Positions 7,235 through 15,796 are shown, counted from the first letter of the stretch. The stretch: 22,189 nt of DNA from Flavobacterium sp. (GCF_021151785.1 NZ_JAGKWP010000039.1:1-22189); one strand, 5' to 3'. A program made the numbers and translations. Notes: generated by a model from the sequence alone, not told the origin.

Positions 7235-8092
7235 ATGAACACCTTAAAAATTGCTATTCAAAAATCGGGTCGACTTAACGAAGACAGCCTTAAAATTTTA
7301 AAAGATTGCGGGATTTCTGTTGATAATGGAAATGATCAACTTAAAGCAACTGCTTCAAATTTTCCATTAGAGATATTATTTTTACGAAATTCGGATATCC
7401 CTCAATATTTAATTGATGGGGTGGCAGATATTGCTATTGTTGGAGATAATCTTTTAGTTGAAAAAGGAGGTGCTATTGAAGTTGTTGAAAAATTAGGTTT
7501 TTCAAAATGTAAAGTTTCGATAGCTGTACCTAAAACAGTGAGTTACAATTCTATTGAAGATTTAGATGGGAAACGCATTGCTACTTCTTACCCCAACACT
7601 GTTTTAAATCATTTTAAATCTAAAAATGTCAATGTGGAGATTCACCAAATATCGGGTTCTGTTGAAATTGCCCCAAATATTGGTTTGTCTGATGCTATCG
7701 TAGATATAGTTTCAACAGGAAGTACGCTTTTTAAAAACAATTTAAAAGAAGTTGAAGTTATCTTGAAAAGTGAAGCTGTATTAGCGGCATCTCCTAATTT
7801 ATCGGAAGAGAAGAAAGTGCTTTTGGATAAATTAATTTTCAGAATTCAATCGGTTTTAGAAGCAAGAAAATCGAAGTATATTTTAATGAATGTCCCAAAT
7901 AACAAGATTCAAGAAATTAGCTCAATTCTTCCCGTATTAAAAAGTCCGACGGTATTGCCACTGGCAGAGGAAGGCTGGAGTAGTGTACATTCTGTAATTA
8001 ATGACGATCAGTTTTGGGAAGTTATCGATCAATTAAAAAATGCAGGAGCCGAAGGAATATTAATTTGTCCAATTGAAAAAATGGTTTTATAA
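7235..8092 (+). CDS. hisG: ATP phosphoribosyltransferase (long form)
   Basis: First committed step of histidine synthesis: ATP + PRPP to phosphoribosyl-ATP. The product is 285 aa when started at ATG 7235 (MNTLKIAIQKSGRL). An in-frame upstream start at 7145 is rejected because it lies in the loop side of the attenuator terminator and adds residues that do not look like HisG. The length and the C-terminal ACT-like regulatory domain (about 213-285) mark the long HisG_L form, which is feedback-inhibited by histidine and needs no HisZ partner. The PRPP-binding segment DIVSTGSTL is at about 157-165. It is the first gene of the operon, with hisD starting 16 bases after its stop. Control is probably double: attenuation upstream plus allosteric inhibition. 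Confidence 0.95.
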   Translation: MNTLKIAIQKSGRLNEDSLKILKDCGISVDNGNDQLKATASNFPLEILFLRNSDIPQYLIDGVADIAIVGDNLLVEKGGAIEVVEKLGFSKCKVSIAVPKTVSYNSIEDLDGKRIATSYPNTVLNHFKSKNVNVEIHQISGSVEIAPNIGLSDAIVDIVSTGSTLFKNNLKEVEVILKSEAVLAASPNLSEEKKVLLDKLIFRIQSVLEARKSKYILMNVPNNKIQEISSILPVLKSPTVLPLAEEGWSSVHSVINDDQFWEVIDQLKNAGAEGILICPIEKMVL

Positions 8093-8108
8093 CAACACGT
8101 ATTCAAAT

Positions 8109-9392
8109 ATGAAAATTTATCAAAATCCAAAGCAAGAACAGTGGTTTGATTTAATTAAAAGACCCACAGAATCTATTTCAGATTTACAAATTACAGTAAC
8201 TGATATTTTTAAAGAAATTCAACAAAAAGGAAATAAAGCAGTTGCAAAATATACCTCTCTTTTTGATGGGGTAATTTTAGATTCAATTGAAGTGGCGAGT
8301 GTTGAAATTCAAGAAGCCATTGAACAAGTACCGGTTGAATTAAAAGAAGCAATTCAATTAGCTCAGTCAAATATTGAAAAATTTCACCAGGCACAAAAAA
8401 GAGAAAAGGTTGCAGTTGAAACCGCTAAGGGTGTAATTTGTTGGCAAGAAAAAAGACCTATTCAGAAAATAGGGTTGTATATTCCGGGAGGTTCGGCGCC
8501 TTTATTTTCAACCGTTTTGATGTTAGCGATTCCTGCTAAATTGGCGGGGTGTAAAGAGATTGTGTTGTGTTCTCCTCCAAACAAAGAAGGCAAAATCAAT
8601 CCGGCTATATTATATGCGGCTCAATTATGTGGCGTGACTAAAATTTTTAAGGTTGGTGGAATTCAAGCAATAGCGGCATTAACATTTGGAACAAAAACAA
8701 TTCCTCAAGTATCTAAAATATTTGGACCTGGGAATCAATATGTAACTGTAGCAAAGCAAATGGCAACAAATTATGGAGTTTCTATTGATATGCCCGCCGG
8801 TCCGTCTGAATTATTAGTTTTAGCTGATGAAACGGCAAATGCTTCTTATATCGCATCAGATTTATTAAGTCAGGCTGAACATGGCGCGGATAGTCAGGTG
8901 GTTTTAGTAACTACTAATTCAGATTTACTTTTTGCAGTTCAACAAGAAATTGAGCTACAAATTAAAAAGTTACCTCGTAAATCTATAGCTGAAAAAGCAA
9001 TTTTGAATTCCCGCTTTATTTATTTAAAGGATAAAGAATCGGCAATTGAATTTGTGAATGAATATGCTCCAGAACACTTAATTATTGTCTCAAAAGAGGA
9101 AGATTTTTATTTAGAAAATTTGCAAAATGCAGGTTCAGTATTTCTTGGTAATTATACTCCAGAAAGTGCAGGAGATTATGCTTCAGGTACTAATCATACA
9201 TTACCTACGAATGGCTATGCTAAAAACTATAGTGGTGTAAATCTAGATAGTTTTATGAAAGCCATGACGTTTCAAAAAATTTCAAAAGAAGGTATACAAA
9301 ATATTGGTAAAGCTATAGAAATAATGGCAGAAGCTGAAGGACTTCAAGCGCACAAAAATGCCGTAACATTACGATTAAAAGATTTAGTATGA
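8109..9392 (+). CDS. hisD: Histidinol dehydrogenase
   Basis: Last two steps of histidine synthesis: NAD-dependent oxidation of L-histidinol to L-histidine. Started at ATG 8109 (MKIYQNPKQEQW) the product is 427 aa, close to the usual length of about 430. An upstream in-frame ATG at 8073 would overlap hisG by 20 bases and add 12 unlikely residues. Zinc and catalytic positions are present: Gln255 and His258 (SQAEHGADS), Glu322-His323 (APEHL), Asp356 (AGDYASGTNH) and His415 (LQAHKNAV). The stop overlaps the hisC start as ATGA (9389-9392), indicating translational coupling. Confidence 0.95.
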   Translation: MKIYQNPKQEQWFDLIKRPTESISDLQITVTDIFKEIQQKGNKAVAKYTSLFDGVILDSIEVASVEIQEAIEQVPVELKEAIQLAQSNIEKFHQAQKREKVAVETAKGVICWQEKRPIQKIGLYIPGGSAPLFSTVLMLAIPAKLAGCKEIVLCSPPNKEGKINPAILYAAQLCGVTKIFKVGGIQAIAALTFGTKTIPQVSKIFGPGNQYVTVAKQMATNYGVSIDMPAGPSELLVLADETANASYIASDLLSQAEHGADSQVVLVTTNSDLLFAVQQEIELQIKKLPRKSIAEKAILNSRFIYLKDKESAIEFVNEYAPEHLIIVSKEEDFYLENLQNAGSVFLGNYTPESAGDYASGTNHTLPTNGYAKNYSGVNLDSFMKAMTFQKISKEGIQNIGKAIEIMAEAEGLQAHKNAVTLRLKDLV

Positions 9393-10429
9393 GTTATAAT
9401 ATCGTTGATTTAGTCCGACCAAACATTAAAAAAATGCAATCTTATTCCTCTGCTCGTGATGAGTTTAAAGAGGGTAGTGAGTCGTTTGTTTTTTTAGATG
9501 CCAATGAGTCACCTGTCGATAATGGAATCAATAGGTATCCAGATCCACAGCAAAAAAAGTTAAAAGAGGTAATTTCAAAACGAAAAGGAATTGATAGTAA
9601 TCAACTATTGTTGGGTAATGGTAGTGATGAAGTTTTGGACTTACTTTTTAGAGCTTTTTGCGAACCTAATATTGATAATGTCATTACGTTGCCACCGACT
9701 TATGGAATGTATGCCGTTTTAGCAAATTTGAACGCTGTTGAAAATAGAGAAGTGTTACTCGATTCAAATTTTGAACCCAATGTTGACGGTATTTTGAAAG
9801 CAATCGATGACCGAACTAAAATTGTCTTCTTGTGTTCTCCAAATAACCCAACCGGAAATACTTTTTCAAGAGAACGAATTGAAAAAATTCTATCTTCATT
9901 CAGTGGATTGGTTGTAATTGATGAAGCTTATATAGATTTTTCAGAAAAGATGAGTTGGTTGTCGGAATTAGAGTTGTATCCCAATTTAATCATTTGCCAA
10001 ACGCTATCAAAAGCCTATGGGATGGCCGGATTACGAATTGGTAGTTTGTTTGCTTCTGCGGATATCATATCAATTTTGAACAAAATTAAACCGCCGTATA
10101 ACATTAATGTTTTATCTCAAGAAAAAGCATTTGAAGAATTGCTGAATATAAATAAATTAAAAAAAACAATTAATAGTATTAAAGAAGAAAAAGATAGATT
10201 AATTAAAGTATTACTTGAAGTAAGTTTTGTCAAGAAAGTATATCCATCAGATACCAATTATTTATTAATTGAAGTCGATGATGCTTTAAAACGTTACGAT
10301 CAATTGCTCAAAAACGGAATTGTTGTTAGAAACCGATCATCACAACCTTTATGTACTAATAGCTTGCGAATTACAATTGGAACTTCAGAAGAAAATGACA
10401 AATTAATTCAAATTATAAAACAACTCTAA
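9389..10429 (+). CDS. hisC: Histidinol-phosphate aminotransferase
   Basis: PLP-dependent transamination of imidazole-acetol phosphate to histidinol phosphate. The 346-aa product has the class I/II aminotransferase fold: SPNNPTGN at 150-157, Asp178 and Tyr181 (VIDEAYIDF), the PLP Schiff-base Lys208 (QTLSKAYGMAG) and Arg216. Its start overlaps the hisD stop (ATGA), and its TAA overlaps the hisB ATG by one base (TAATG at 10427-10431). Specificity is assigned from operon position together with overall similarity to HisC. Confidence 0.95.
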   Translation: MSYNIVDLVRPNIKKMQSYSSARDEFKEGSESFVFLDANESPVDNGINRYPDPQQKKLKEVISKRKGIDSNQLLLGNGSDEVLDLLFRAFCEPNIDNVITLPPTYGMYAVLANLNAVENREVLLDSNFEPNVDGILKAIDDRTKIVFLCSPNNPTGNTFSRERIEKILSSFSGLVVIDEAYIDFSEKMSWLSELELYPNLIICQTLSKAYGMAGLRIGSLFASADIISILNKIKPPYNINVLSQEKAFEELLNINKLKKTINSIKEEKDRLIKVLLEVSFVKKVYPSDTNYLLIEVDDALKRYDQLLKNGIVVRNRSSQPLCTNSLRITIGTSEENDKLIQIIKQL

Positions 10430-11568
10430 TGGCACAAAAAATATTATTTATAGATCGAGACGGGACTCTAGTTTTAGAGCCTGAAAATTATCAATTGGAT
10501 GATTTATCTAAAGTAGAATTTTACCCAAACGTATTTAATTGTCTGAATAAAATCGTAAATGAATTGGACTATGAATTAGTAATGGTAACTAATCAAGACG
10601 GATTAGGAACAGTTATTTTTCCAGAGGAAACTTTTTGGCCTACACATAATTTTATTATGAAAGCTTTTGAAAATGAAGGTGTTGTGTTTAAAGAGGTTTG
10701 TATTGACAAAAGTTTTCCTGAAGAATTAGCACCTACTCGAAAACCTAGAACCGGTATGTTAACGAATTATTTTGATAGTGATAAATATGATTTAACAAAT
10801 TCATTTGTAATTGGAGATCGAATGACTGATGTTGAATTAGCTAAAAATTTAGGTGCGAAAGCCATTTATATTAAAAATGATGTTCAATTAGGTATCAATG
10901 AATTGGCTAATGATAATACTACCTTAGAAGAGTCAATTGCCTTGCAAACAAACCAATGGCAAGATATTTATGAATTTTTAAAATTAGAAAAGCGAAGTGC
11001 CACGATTCATCGCAAAACAAATGAAACGGATATTTTTATTTCATTACAATTAGATGGAACTGGAAAAAGTAGGATTGAAACAAGATTACCCTTTTTTGAT
11101 CATATGTTAGACCAAATTGCGCGTCACGGTCAAATGGATTTAGAAATTAACGTTAAAGGCGATTTAGAAGTGGATGAACACCATACAATTGAAGATACTG
11201 CAATAGCTTTGGGTGAAGTATTTGCTTCTGCATTGGGAAATAAATTAGGTATTGAGCGTTATGGATTTTGTTTGCCTATGGATGATTGCTTAGCTCAAGT
11301 AGCGATTGACTTTGGGGGTAGAAATTGGTTGGTTTGGGAAGCCGATTTTAAACGTGAAATGATAGGGCAATTGCCAACAGAAATGTTTTTTCACTTCTTC
11401 AAATCCTTTACAGATGGGGCTAAAGCGAATTTGAATATAAAAGCGGAAGGAACGAATGAACATCATAAAATTGAAGCTATTTTTAAAGCTTTTGCTAAAG
11501 CAATTAAAGTAGCCGTAAAAAGAGATCCAAACAAAATGATTTTACCAAGTACAAAAGGAATGTTATGA
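10429..11568 (+). CDS. hisB: Bifunctional histidinol-phosphatase / imidazoleglycerol-phosphate dehydratase
   Basis: Fusion enzyme of 379 aa that catalyses two non-consecutive steps. The N-terminal HAD phosphatase (about 1-165) has DRDGT (9-13), TNQDGLG (54-60), a lysine at 105 (RKP) and GDRMTD (129-134); it converts histidinol phosphate to histidinol. The C-terminal IGP dehydratase (about 189-379) has the Mn-binding motifs DEHHTIEDTA (about 249-258) and HHKIEA near the end. In E. coli the phosphatase half carries a Cys/His zinc loop. Here only Cys91 remains and the later cysteines are replaced in SFPEELAPTRKP. It overlaps hisC by one base and hisH by four (ATGA). Confidence 0.95.
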   Translation: MAQKILFIDRDGTLVLEPENYQLDDLSKVEFYPNVFNCLNKIVNELDYELVMVTNQDGLGTVIFPEETFWPTHNFIMKAFENEGVVFKEVCIDKSFPEELAPTRKPRTGMLTNYFDSDKYDLTNSFVIGDRMTDVELAKNLGAKAIYIKNDVQLGINELANDNTTLEESIALQTNQWQDIYEFLKLEKRSATIHRKTNETDIFISLQLDGTGKSRIETRLPFFDHMLDQIARHGQMDLEINVKGDLEVDEHHTIEDTAIALGEVFASALGNKLGIERYGFCLPMDDCLAQVAIDFGGRNWLVWEADFKREMIGQLPTEMFFHFFKSFTDGAKANLNIKAEGTNEHHKIEAIFKAFAKAIKVAVKRDPNKMILPSTKGML

Positions 11569-12146
11569 AAATTGCACTAATAGATTATGGTGCCGGTAAT
11601 GTGCAAAGTGTGCTTTTTGCACTCGAACGTTTAGGGTATCAAGCAACAGTCACAGATGATCCAGATACAATTAAAAAAGCAGATAAAGTTATTTTTCCTG
11701 GTGTTGGAGAAGCGAGTAGTGCCATGCAAATGATTTATAATAAAAAATTAGATACAATTATTCCCGCCTTAACCCAACCTGTTTTAGGGATTTGTTTAGG
11801 AATGCAATTGCTTTGTCGCTCTTCGGAAGAAGGAAATGCAAAGGGATTAGGAATATTTGATATTCAAATTAAACGATTTTCAAATCAATTGAAAGTACCT
11901 CAAATGGGTTGGAATACGATTGCTAATTTGAAGACAGAATTATTTAAAGGCATAAAAGAAGAAGAATACATGTATTTGGTTCATAGTTATTATGCACCCG
12001 TCAATGCGTATTGTATTGCAACTACGAATTACGGTATTAATTATGCCACAGCCATTCAAAAAGATAATTTCTATGGAGTCCAATTTCACCCTGAGAAAAG
12101 CGGTAAAGCGGGTGAACAAATCTTGTTTAATTTTTTAACTATTTAA
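11565..12146 (+). CDS. hisH: Imidazole glycerol phosphate synthase, glutamine amidotransferase subunit
   Basis: Class I glutamine amidotransferase that supplies ammonia to HisF for imidazole ring closure. The 193-aa product has the nucleophile Cys77 (GICLGMQLL), His175 and Glu177 (VQFHPEKSG), and the N-terminal DYGAGN motif typical of HisH. It overlaps the hisB stop (ATGA), and hisA begins two bases after its own stop. The partner HisF lies one gene downstream, as expected for a heterodimer. Confidence 0.95.
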   Translation: MKIALIDYGAGNVQSVLFALERLGYQATVTDDPDTIKKADKVIFPGVGEASSAMQMIYNKKLDTIIPALTQPVLGICLGMQLLCRSSEEGNAKGLGIFDIQIKRFSNQLKVPQMGWNTIANLKTELFKGIKEEEYMYLVHSYYAPVNAYCIATTNYGINYATAIQKDNFYGVQFHPEKSGKAGEQILFNFLTI

Positions 12147-12148
12147 AA

Positions 12149-12880
12149 ATGAGAATCATACCTGCAATCGATATCATTGATGGAAAAAGTGTACGATTAT
12201 CTAAAGGAGATTATTCAACACAAAAAATATATAATGAAAACCCTTTAGAAGTAGCTAAAGAATTTGAAGCACACGGAATTCAATATTTGCATTTAGTGGA
12301 TTTAGATGGGGCTAAATCAAACTGTATTATCAATTATAAAATTTTAGAACAAATAGCAACTAAGACAACTTTAATAATTGATTTTGGCGGAGGATTAAAA
12401 TCGGATGAAGATTTAAAAATTGCTTTTGAATGTGGTGCAAATCAAGTTACAGGAGGAAGTATTGCAATTAAAAATCCGACTGTTTTTGAAAATTGGATTC
12501 AGAAATATGGTCCTGATAAAATTATTTTAGGTGCTGATACAAATAATAAAAAAATAGCAATTTCAGGTTGGTTAGAAGAATCAACGCAAGAAGTTGTTCC
12601 CTTTATTAAAAACTATCAAAGTAAAGGAATTGAATATGTTATCTGTACAGATATTGCTAAAGACGGCATGTTAGAAGGTCCGAGTTTTGATTTATATCAA
12701 GAAATTTTAGAACAAACGAATGCTTGTAAATTAATTGCTTCGGGAGGAATTTCTTCATTTGAAGAGTTGCCAAAACTGGTAGAATTAGGATGCGAAGGAA
12801 CAATTATCGGTAAAGCAATTTACGAAGGTAGAATTCGTTTGAAAGAACTAGAAAAATATATTAGTAATCAACCTTCTTAA
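12149..12880 (+). CDS. hisA: ProFAR isomerase
   Basis: 1-(5-phosphoribosyl)-5-[(5-phosphoribosylamino)methylideneamino]imidazole-4-carboxamide isomerase, an Amadori rearrangement in the middle of the histidine pathway. The 243-aa TIM barrel has catalytic Asp8 (PAIDIIDGK), the phosphate-binding DFGGG segment, GADTNNKK, and TDIAKDGMLEGP near position 170 carrying the second catalytic Asp. Two C-terminal phosphate-binding loops (IASGGI and GTIIGKAIYEG) are clear. It is separated from hisF by 34 bases, the second largest internal gap of the structural operon after none larger among the downstream genes; that gap carries a small hairpin. Confidence 0.94.
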   Translation: MRIIPAIDIIDGKSVRLSKGDYSTQKIYNENPLEVAKEFEAHGIQYLHLVDLDGAKSNCIINYKILEQIATKTTLIIDFGGGLKSDEDLKIAFECGANQVTGGSIAIKNPTVFENWIQKYGPDKIILGADTNNKKIAISGWLEESTQEVVPFIKNYQSKGIEYVICTDIAKDGMLEGPSFDLYQEILEQTNACKLIASGGISSFEELPKLVELGCEGTIIGKAIYEGRIRLKELEKYISNQPS

Positions 12881-12912
12881 GGTAGCACCTTGCAGGAGTT
12901 AAAATGAATTAA
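12879..12912 (+). promoter_or_regulatory. hisA-hisF junction: hairpin, Shine-Dalgarno-like site and two-codon ORF
   Basis: AAGGT-AGC-ACCTT (12879-12891) forms a 5-bp hairpin starting inside the hisA stop codon. It is followed by AGGAG (12894-12898), then ATG AAT TAA (12904-12912), three bases before the hisF ATG (12915). Clear AGGAG sites are unusual here. The role is inference, perhaps RNA processing or local translational control. Confidence 0.35.
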
Positions 12913-12914
12913 AA

Positions 12915-13670
12915 ATGTTGACCAAAAGAATTATTCCTTGTTTAGATATAAAAAATGGAAGAACAGTTAAAGGTGTAAATTTTTTAGAATTAAAAGATGC
13001 CGGTGACCCTGTTGAATTAGCAAAAAAATATGCAGATACTGGAGCTGATGAATTGGTTTTTTTAGATATTTCTGCCACGGAAGAACGAAGAAAAACATTA
13101 ATTGATTTAGTTCGACAAGTGGCAAGTACTGTAAATATTCCATTTACTGTTGGGGGTGGAATTTCCACAGTAGAAGATGTTGATATCCTCTTAAGAAATG
13201 GTGCGGATAAAATTTCCATTAATTCTTCTGCAGTTAAAAATCCAGATTTAATCAATCAAATTGCAGCAAAATACGGAAGTCAGTGTACTGTAGTAGCAAT
13301 AGATGCCAAACAAATTAACGGAGAATGGAGGGTGCATTTGGTTGGGGGTAAAGTTCCAACCGAAATAAAACTTTTTGATTGGGCTAAAGAAGTAGAAAAA
13401 CGGGGTGCAGGAGAAATTTTATTTACTTCCATGAATAACGACGGTACTAAAAACGGATTTGCGAATGAAGCATTAGCACAATTATCAGATTTAATTAATA
13501 TACCCATTATTGCGAGTGGTGGTGCTGGTACAAAACAACATTTTGCAGAGGCATTTACGATAGGTAAAGCAGATGCCGCCTTAGCAGCTAGTGTTTTTCA
13601 TTACAATGAAATTGCTATCCCAGATCTTAAACAGTTTTTAAAACAGCAAAATATTGAAATTAGAATTTAA
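12915..13670 (+). CDS. hisF: Imidazole glycerol phosphate synthase, cyclase subunit
   Basis: Combines PRFAR with HisH-derived ammonia to give imidazole glycerol phosphate and AICAR. The 251-aa TIM barrel is homologous to HisA. Catalytic Asp11 (PCLDIKNG) and Asp130 (VVAIDAKQ) and the conserved Lys19 are present, as are the phosphate loops TVGGGIS and ASGGAG. The start at 12915 gives the normal N-terminus MLTKRIIPCLDI. It ends four bases before the chosen hisIE ATG (13675). Confidence 0.96.
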   Translation: MLTKRIIPCLDIKNGRTVKGVNFLELKDAGDPVELAKKYADTGADELVFLDISATEERRKTLIDLVRQVASTVNIPFTVGGGISTVEDVDILLRNGADKISINSSAVKNPDLINQIAAKYGSQCTVVAIDAKQINGEWRVHLVGGKVPTEIKLFDWAKEVEKRGAGEILFTSMNNDGTKNGFANEALAQLSDLINIPIIASGGAGTKQHFAEAFTIGKADAALAASVFHYNEIAIPDLKQFLKQQNIEIRI

Positions 13671-13674
13671 AAAA

Positions 13675-14274
13675 ATGAATATAGATTTTACTAAAAATAC
13701 GGAGGGATTAATTCCAGCCATCATTCAAGATGTTGAAACTAAAAATGTCTTGATGTTAGGATACATGAATCAAGAAGCAATAAATCGTACATTAGAAACA
13801 AACAAGGTAACTTTTTTAAGTCGAACTAAGAATCGTTTATGGACAAAAGGGGAGGAAAGTGGTCATTTTTTAAACGTGGTTTCACTTGCTTTGGATTGTG
13901 ATCAGGACACATTGTTAATACAGGTCAAGCCGGTGGGTCCCACTTGTCATAAAGGATCAGATACTTGTTGGAATGAAAACAATAGTCAAACTTACGGATT
14001 CATAACCAAATTAGAAAATACAATTCGAGAACGTAAAGAAAAGGCAACTTCAGAAACAAGTTATGTAGCTTCTTTGTTTGAAAAAGGAATAAATAAAATA
14101 GCTCAAAAAGTGGGTGAGGAAGCTGTTGAAGTTGTTATTGAAGCTAAAGATTCAAATGATGAATTGTTTTTATCGGAAAGTGCCGACTTATTATTTCATT
14201 ATTTAATTTTATTGCAAGCAAAAGGGTATGGTTTAAATGATGTGATACACGTGTTAAAGAATAGAGAAAAGTAA
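13675..14274 (+). CDS. hisI: Bifunctional phosphoribosyl-AMP cyclohydrolase / phosphoribosyl-ATP pyrophosphatase
   Basis: HisIE fusion catalysing steps two and three of the pathway. Started at ATG 13675 (MNIDFTKNTEGL) it has 199 aa; an in-frame TTG at 13654 would overlap hisF and is not needed. The HisI half (about 1-110) has the metal site DCDQD and GPTCHKGSDTCW. The HisE half (about 112-199) shows the helical MazG-like motif KVGEEAVEVVIEAK with the downstream ESADLLFH acidic residues. It is the last his gene. No terminator is visible after it, so the thioesterase gene 77 bases downstream may be read through. Confidence 0.95.
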   Translation: MNIDFTKNTEGLIPAIIQDVETKNVLMLGYMNQEAINRTLETNKVTFLSRTKNRLWTKGEESGHFLNVVSLALDCDQDTLLIQVKPVGPTCHKGSDTCWNENNSQTYGFITKLENTIRERKEKATSETSYVASLFEKGINKIAQKVGEEAVEVVIEAKDSNDELFLSESADLLFHYLILLQAKGYGLNDVIHVLKNREK

Positions 14275-14351
14275 TACTCATATCAATAAAAGAATTTTAA
14301 ATATTCATTTACAATGTATGATTTTTTATAATTTTATGAAAAATAAAAATT

Positions 14352-14741
14352 ATGAGATTTCATACACGTAAATGGGTAAAACCCGAAGATTTAAATGCCA
14401 ACGGAACGCTTTTTGGAGGAAAATTATTGGCATGGATAGACGAAGAAGCGGCTTTATATTCTATTGTACAGTTAGAAAATCCCAAAGTGGTTACTAAATA
14501 CATGAGTGAAATTAATTTCATGAGTGCAGCTAAACAAGGCGATATAGTCGAAATTGGCATTGATGTTGTGAAGTTTGGAACTTCTTCATTAGTGCTTCGT
14601 TCAGAAGTTAGAAACATGATGACACGTGAAAAAATAATTACTATTGAAAATATTACAATGGTAAATTTAGACGAACAAGGTAAACCAAAACCTCATGGAA
14701 AAACACAAATTGAATTTGTAGAAGATAGGTTAGGGAAGTAG
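14352..14741 (+). CDS. Acyl-CoA thioesterase (hotdog fold)
   Basis: 129-aa single hotdog domain of the cytosolic acyl-CoA hydrolase (YciA/BACH-like) type, cleaving acyl-CoA to free acid and CoA. The motif GTLFGGKLLAWIDEEAAL (18-35) places the conserved Asp/Glu pair at the start of the long central helix. The MSEINFMSAAKQGDIVEI segment and the later SSLVLRSEV strand are typical. Such proteins act as hexamers or similar oligomers. It follows the his operon on the same strand after 77 bases without a clear promoter or terminator. Chain-length preference cannot be inferred. Confidence 0.85.
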   Translation: MRFHTRKWVKPEDLNANGTLFGGKLLAWIDEEAALYSIVQLENPKVVTKYMSEINFMSAAKQGDIVEIGIDVVKFGTSSLVLRSEVRNMMTREKIITIENITMVNLDEQGKPKPHGKTQIEFVEDRLGK

Positions 14742-14749
14742 GTTGCTAA

Positions 14750-14777
14750 AATTTCAAAATTCTAATTTCAAAATTCA
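14750..14777 (+). repeat. Tandem 14-bp direct repeat
   Basis: AATTTCAAAATTCT (14750-14763) is followed directly by AATTTCAAAATTCA (14764-14777), 13 of 14 bases identical. It fills most of the 38-base gap before the ATG at 14780 and may be a small intergenic repeat expansion. Confidence 0.8.
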
Positions 14778-14779
14778 AT

Positions 14780-15796
14780 ATGCAAGTAAAACTTCATCAT
14801 TATAATTTACAATTAAAAGACAATTTTAAAATCTCACGATTGTCTTTTGATGTTAAACCGTCTTTAATTGTTGAACTAATTAGTGATGGATTTTCGGGTT
14901 ATGGAGAAGCGACTGAAAATGCTTATTATCACTTAGATACCTTTCAAATTGCAGAAGATATTCAGAGAAATATTAATTTTATTGAAACTTTAGAGCAAGT
15001 TCCTCCAGATGTTTTTTGGCAAAAATTAAATCCTTTGTTTCATGATAACCATTTCGCTTTATGTGCTTTAGATGAGGCTTATCACGATTTATATACCAAA
15101 AAATTAGGTGTGAAATTATATGAATATTGGAAGCTTCAACCTAAAAATTTACCCTTAACGAATTACACAATTGGTATTGCTGAAATCCCGAAAATGATTG
15201 AAAAAATGAAGGCTATGCCTTGGCCTTTGTACAAAATCAAATTAGGTACAGCTGATGATATAGAAATAATTAAAGCCTTACGAAAAGAGACCAATGCTAT
15301 TTTTCGTGTGGATGCCAATTGTGGCTGGACGGTTGAGGAAACCATTGAAAACTCAAGAATTTTTAAAGACTTAGGTGTCGAATTTATTGAACAGCCTTTA
15401 AAAGCACACGATTGGGAAGGCTGTAAGGAAGTAATAAAACATTCGGTTTTACCCATTATTGCTGATGAAAGTTGTATTGAAGAAGAAGATGTTGTGAAAT
15501 GTTTCAATCATTTTCATGGTGTAAATATTAAATTGATGAAATGTGGCGGATTAACACCTGGTTTGCGAATGATTAAAAAAGCAAAAGAATTAGGTTTGAA
15601 AACAATGGTAGGCTGTATGACAGAATCTACAGTTGGAATTTCAGCCATTGCACATTTGTTACCTTTATTAGATTATGTGGATATGGATGGGGCTTTATTA
15701 TTAGAAAAAGATATTGCAACGGGTGTTGCTATCGAATTCGGTAAAACGATATTTGCAGATGAAAATGGGACAGGAGTTAAATTAATGTACCAATAA
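14780..15796 (+). CDS. Dipeptide epimerase (L-Ala-D/L-Glu epimerase-like, enolase superfamily)
   Basis: 338-aa enolase-superfamily protein of the muconate lactonizing subgroup. Members of this type epimerise L-Ala-D-Glu from murein to L-Ala-L-Glu or act on other dipeptides. Visible residues: Lys152 and Lys154 in YKIKLG (acid/base), metal ligands Asp178 (RVDANCGW), Glu204 (EQPL) and Asp229 (ADES), and the second catalytic lysine in NIKLMKCGG (251 or 254). The DMDG motif at 301-304 matches the DxD that binds the dipeptide amino group in characterised Ala-Glu epimerases. Exact dipeptide specificity is uncertain. It may share a transcript with the thioesterase gene 38 bases upstream. Confidence 0.85.
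   Translation: MQVKLHHYNLQLKDNFKISRLSFDVKPSLIVELISDGFSGYGEATENAYYHLDTFQIAEDIQRNINFIETLEQVPPDVFWQKLNPLFHDNHFALCALDEAYHDLYTKKLGVKLYEYWKLQPKNLPLTNYTIGIAEIPKMIEKMKAMPWPLYKIKLGTADDIEIIKALRKETNAIFRVDANCGWTVEETIENSRIFKDLGVEFIEQPLKAHDWEGCKEVIKHSVLPIIADESCIEEEDVVKCFNHFHGVNIKLMKCGGLTPGLRMIKKAKELGLKTMVGCMTESTVGISAIAHLLPLLDYVDMDGALLLEKDIATGVAIEFGKTIFADENGTGVKLMYQ

Noticed and set aside
8073..8108. Upstream ATG for hisD overlapping hisG
   Set aside because: It would overlap hisG by 20 bases and add 12 residues; ATG 8109 gives the usual length and a normal 16-base gap.
12899..13255. Minus-strand open frame opposite hisF (118 codons)
   Set aside because: Antisense shadow of a conserved gene with no domain, leader or promoter of its own.
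14275..14351. Imperfect dyad ATAATTTTAT / TAAAAATTAT as a terminator after hisIE
   Set aside because: Pure A/T stem with no T-run in the right place; unlikely to terminate transcription.
14336..14371. Short ORF overlapping the thioesterase start
   Set aside because: Eleven codons, out of frame, no composition signal like that of the his leader; probably chance.
15163..15507. Minus-strand open frame opposite the epimerase gene (114 codons)
   Set aside because: Antisense shadow; the plus-strand gene has all active-site residues.
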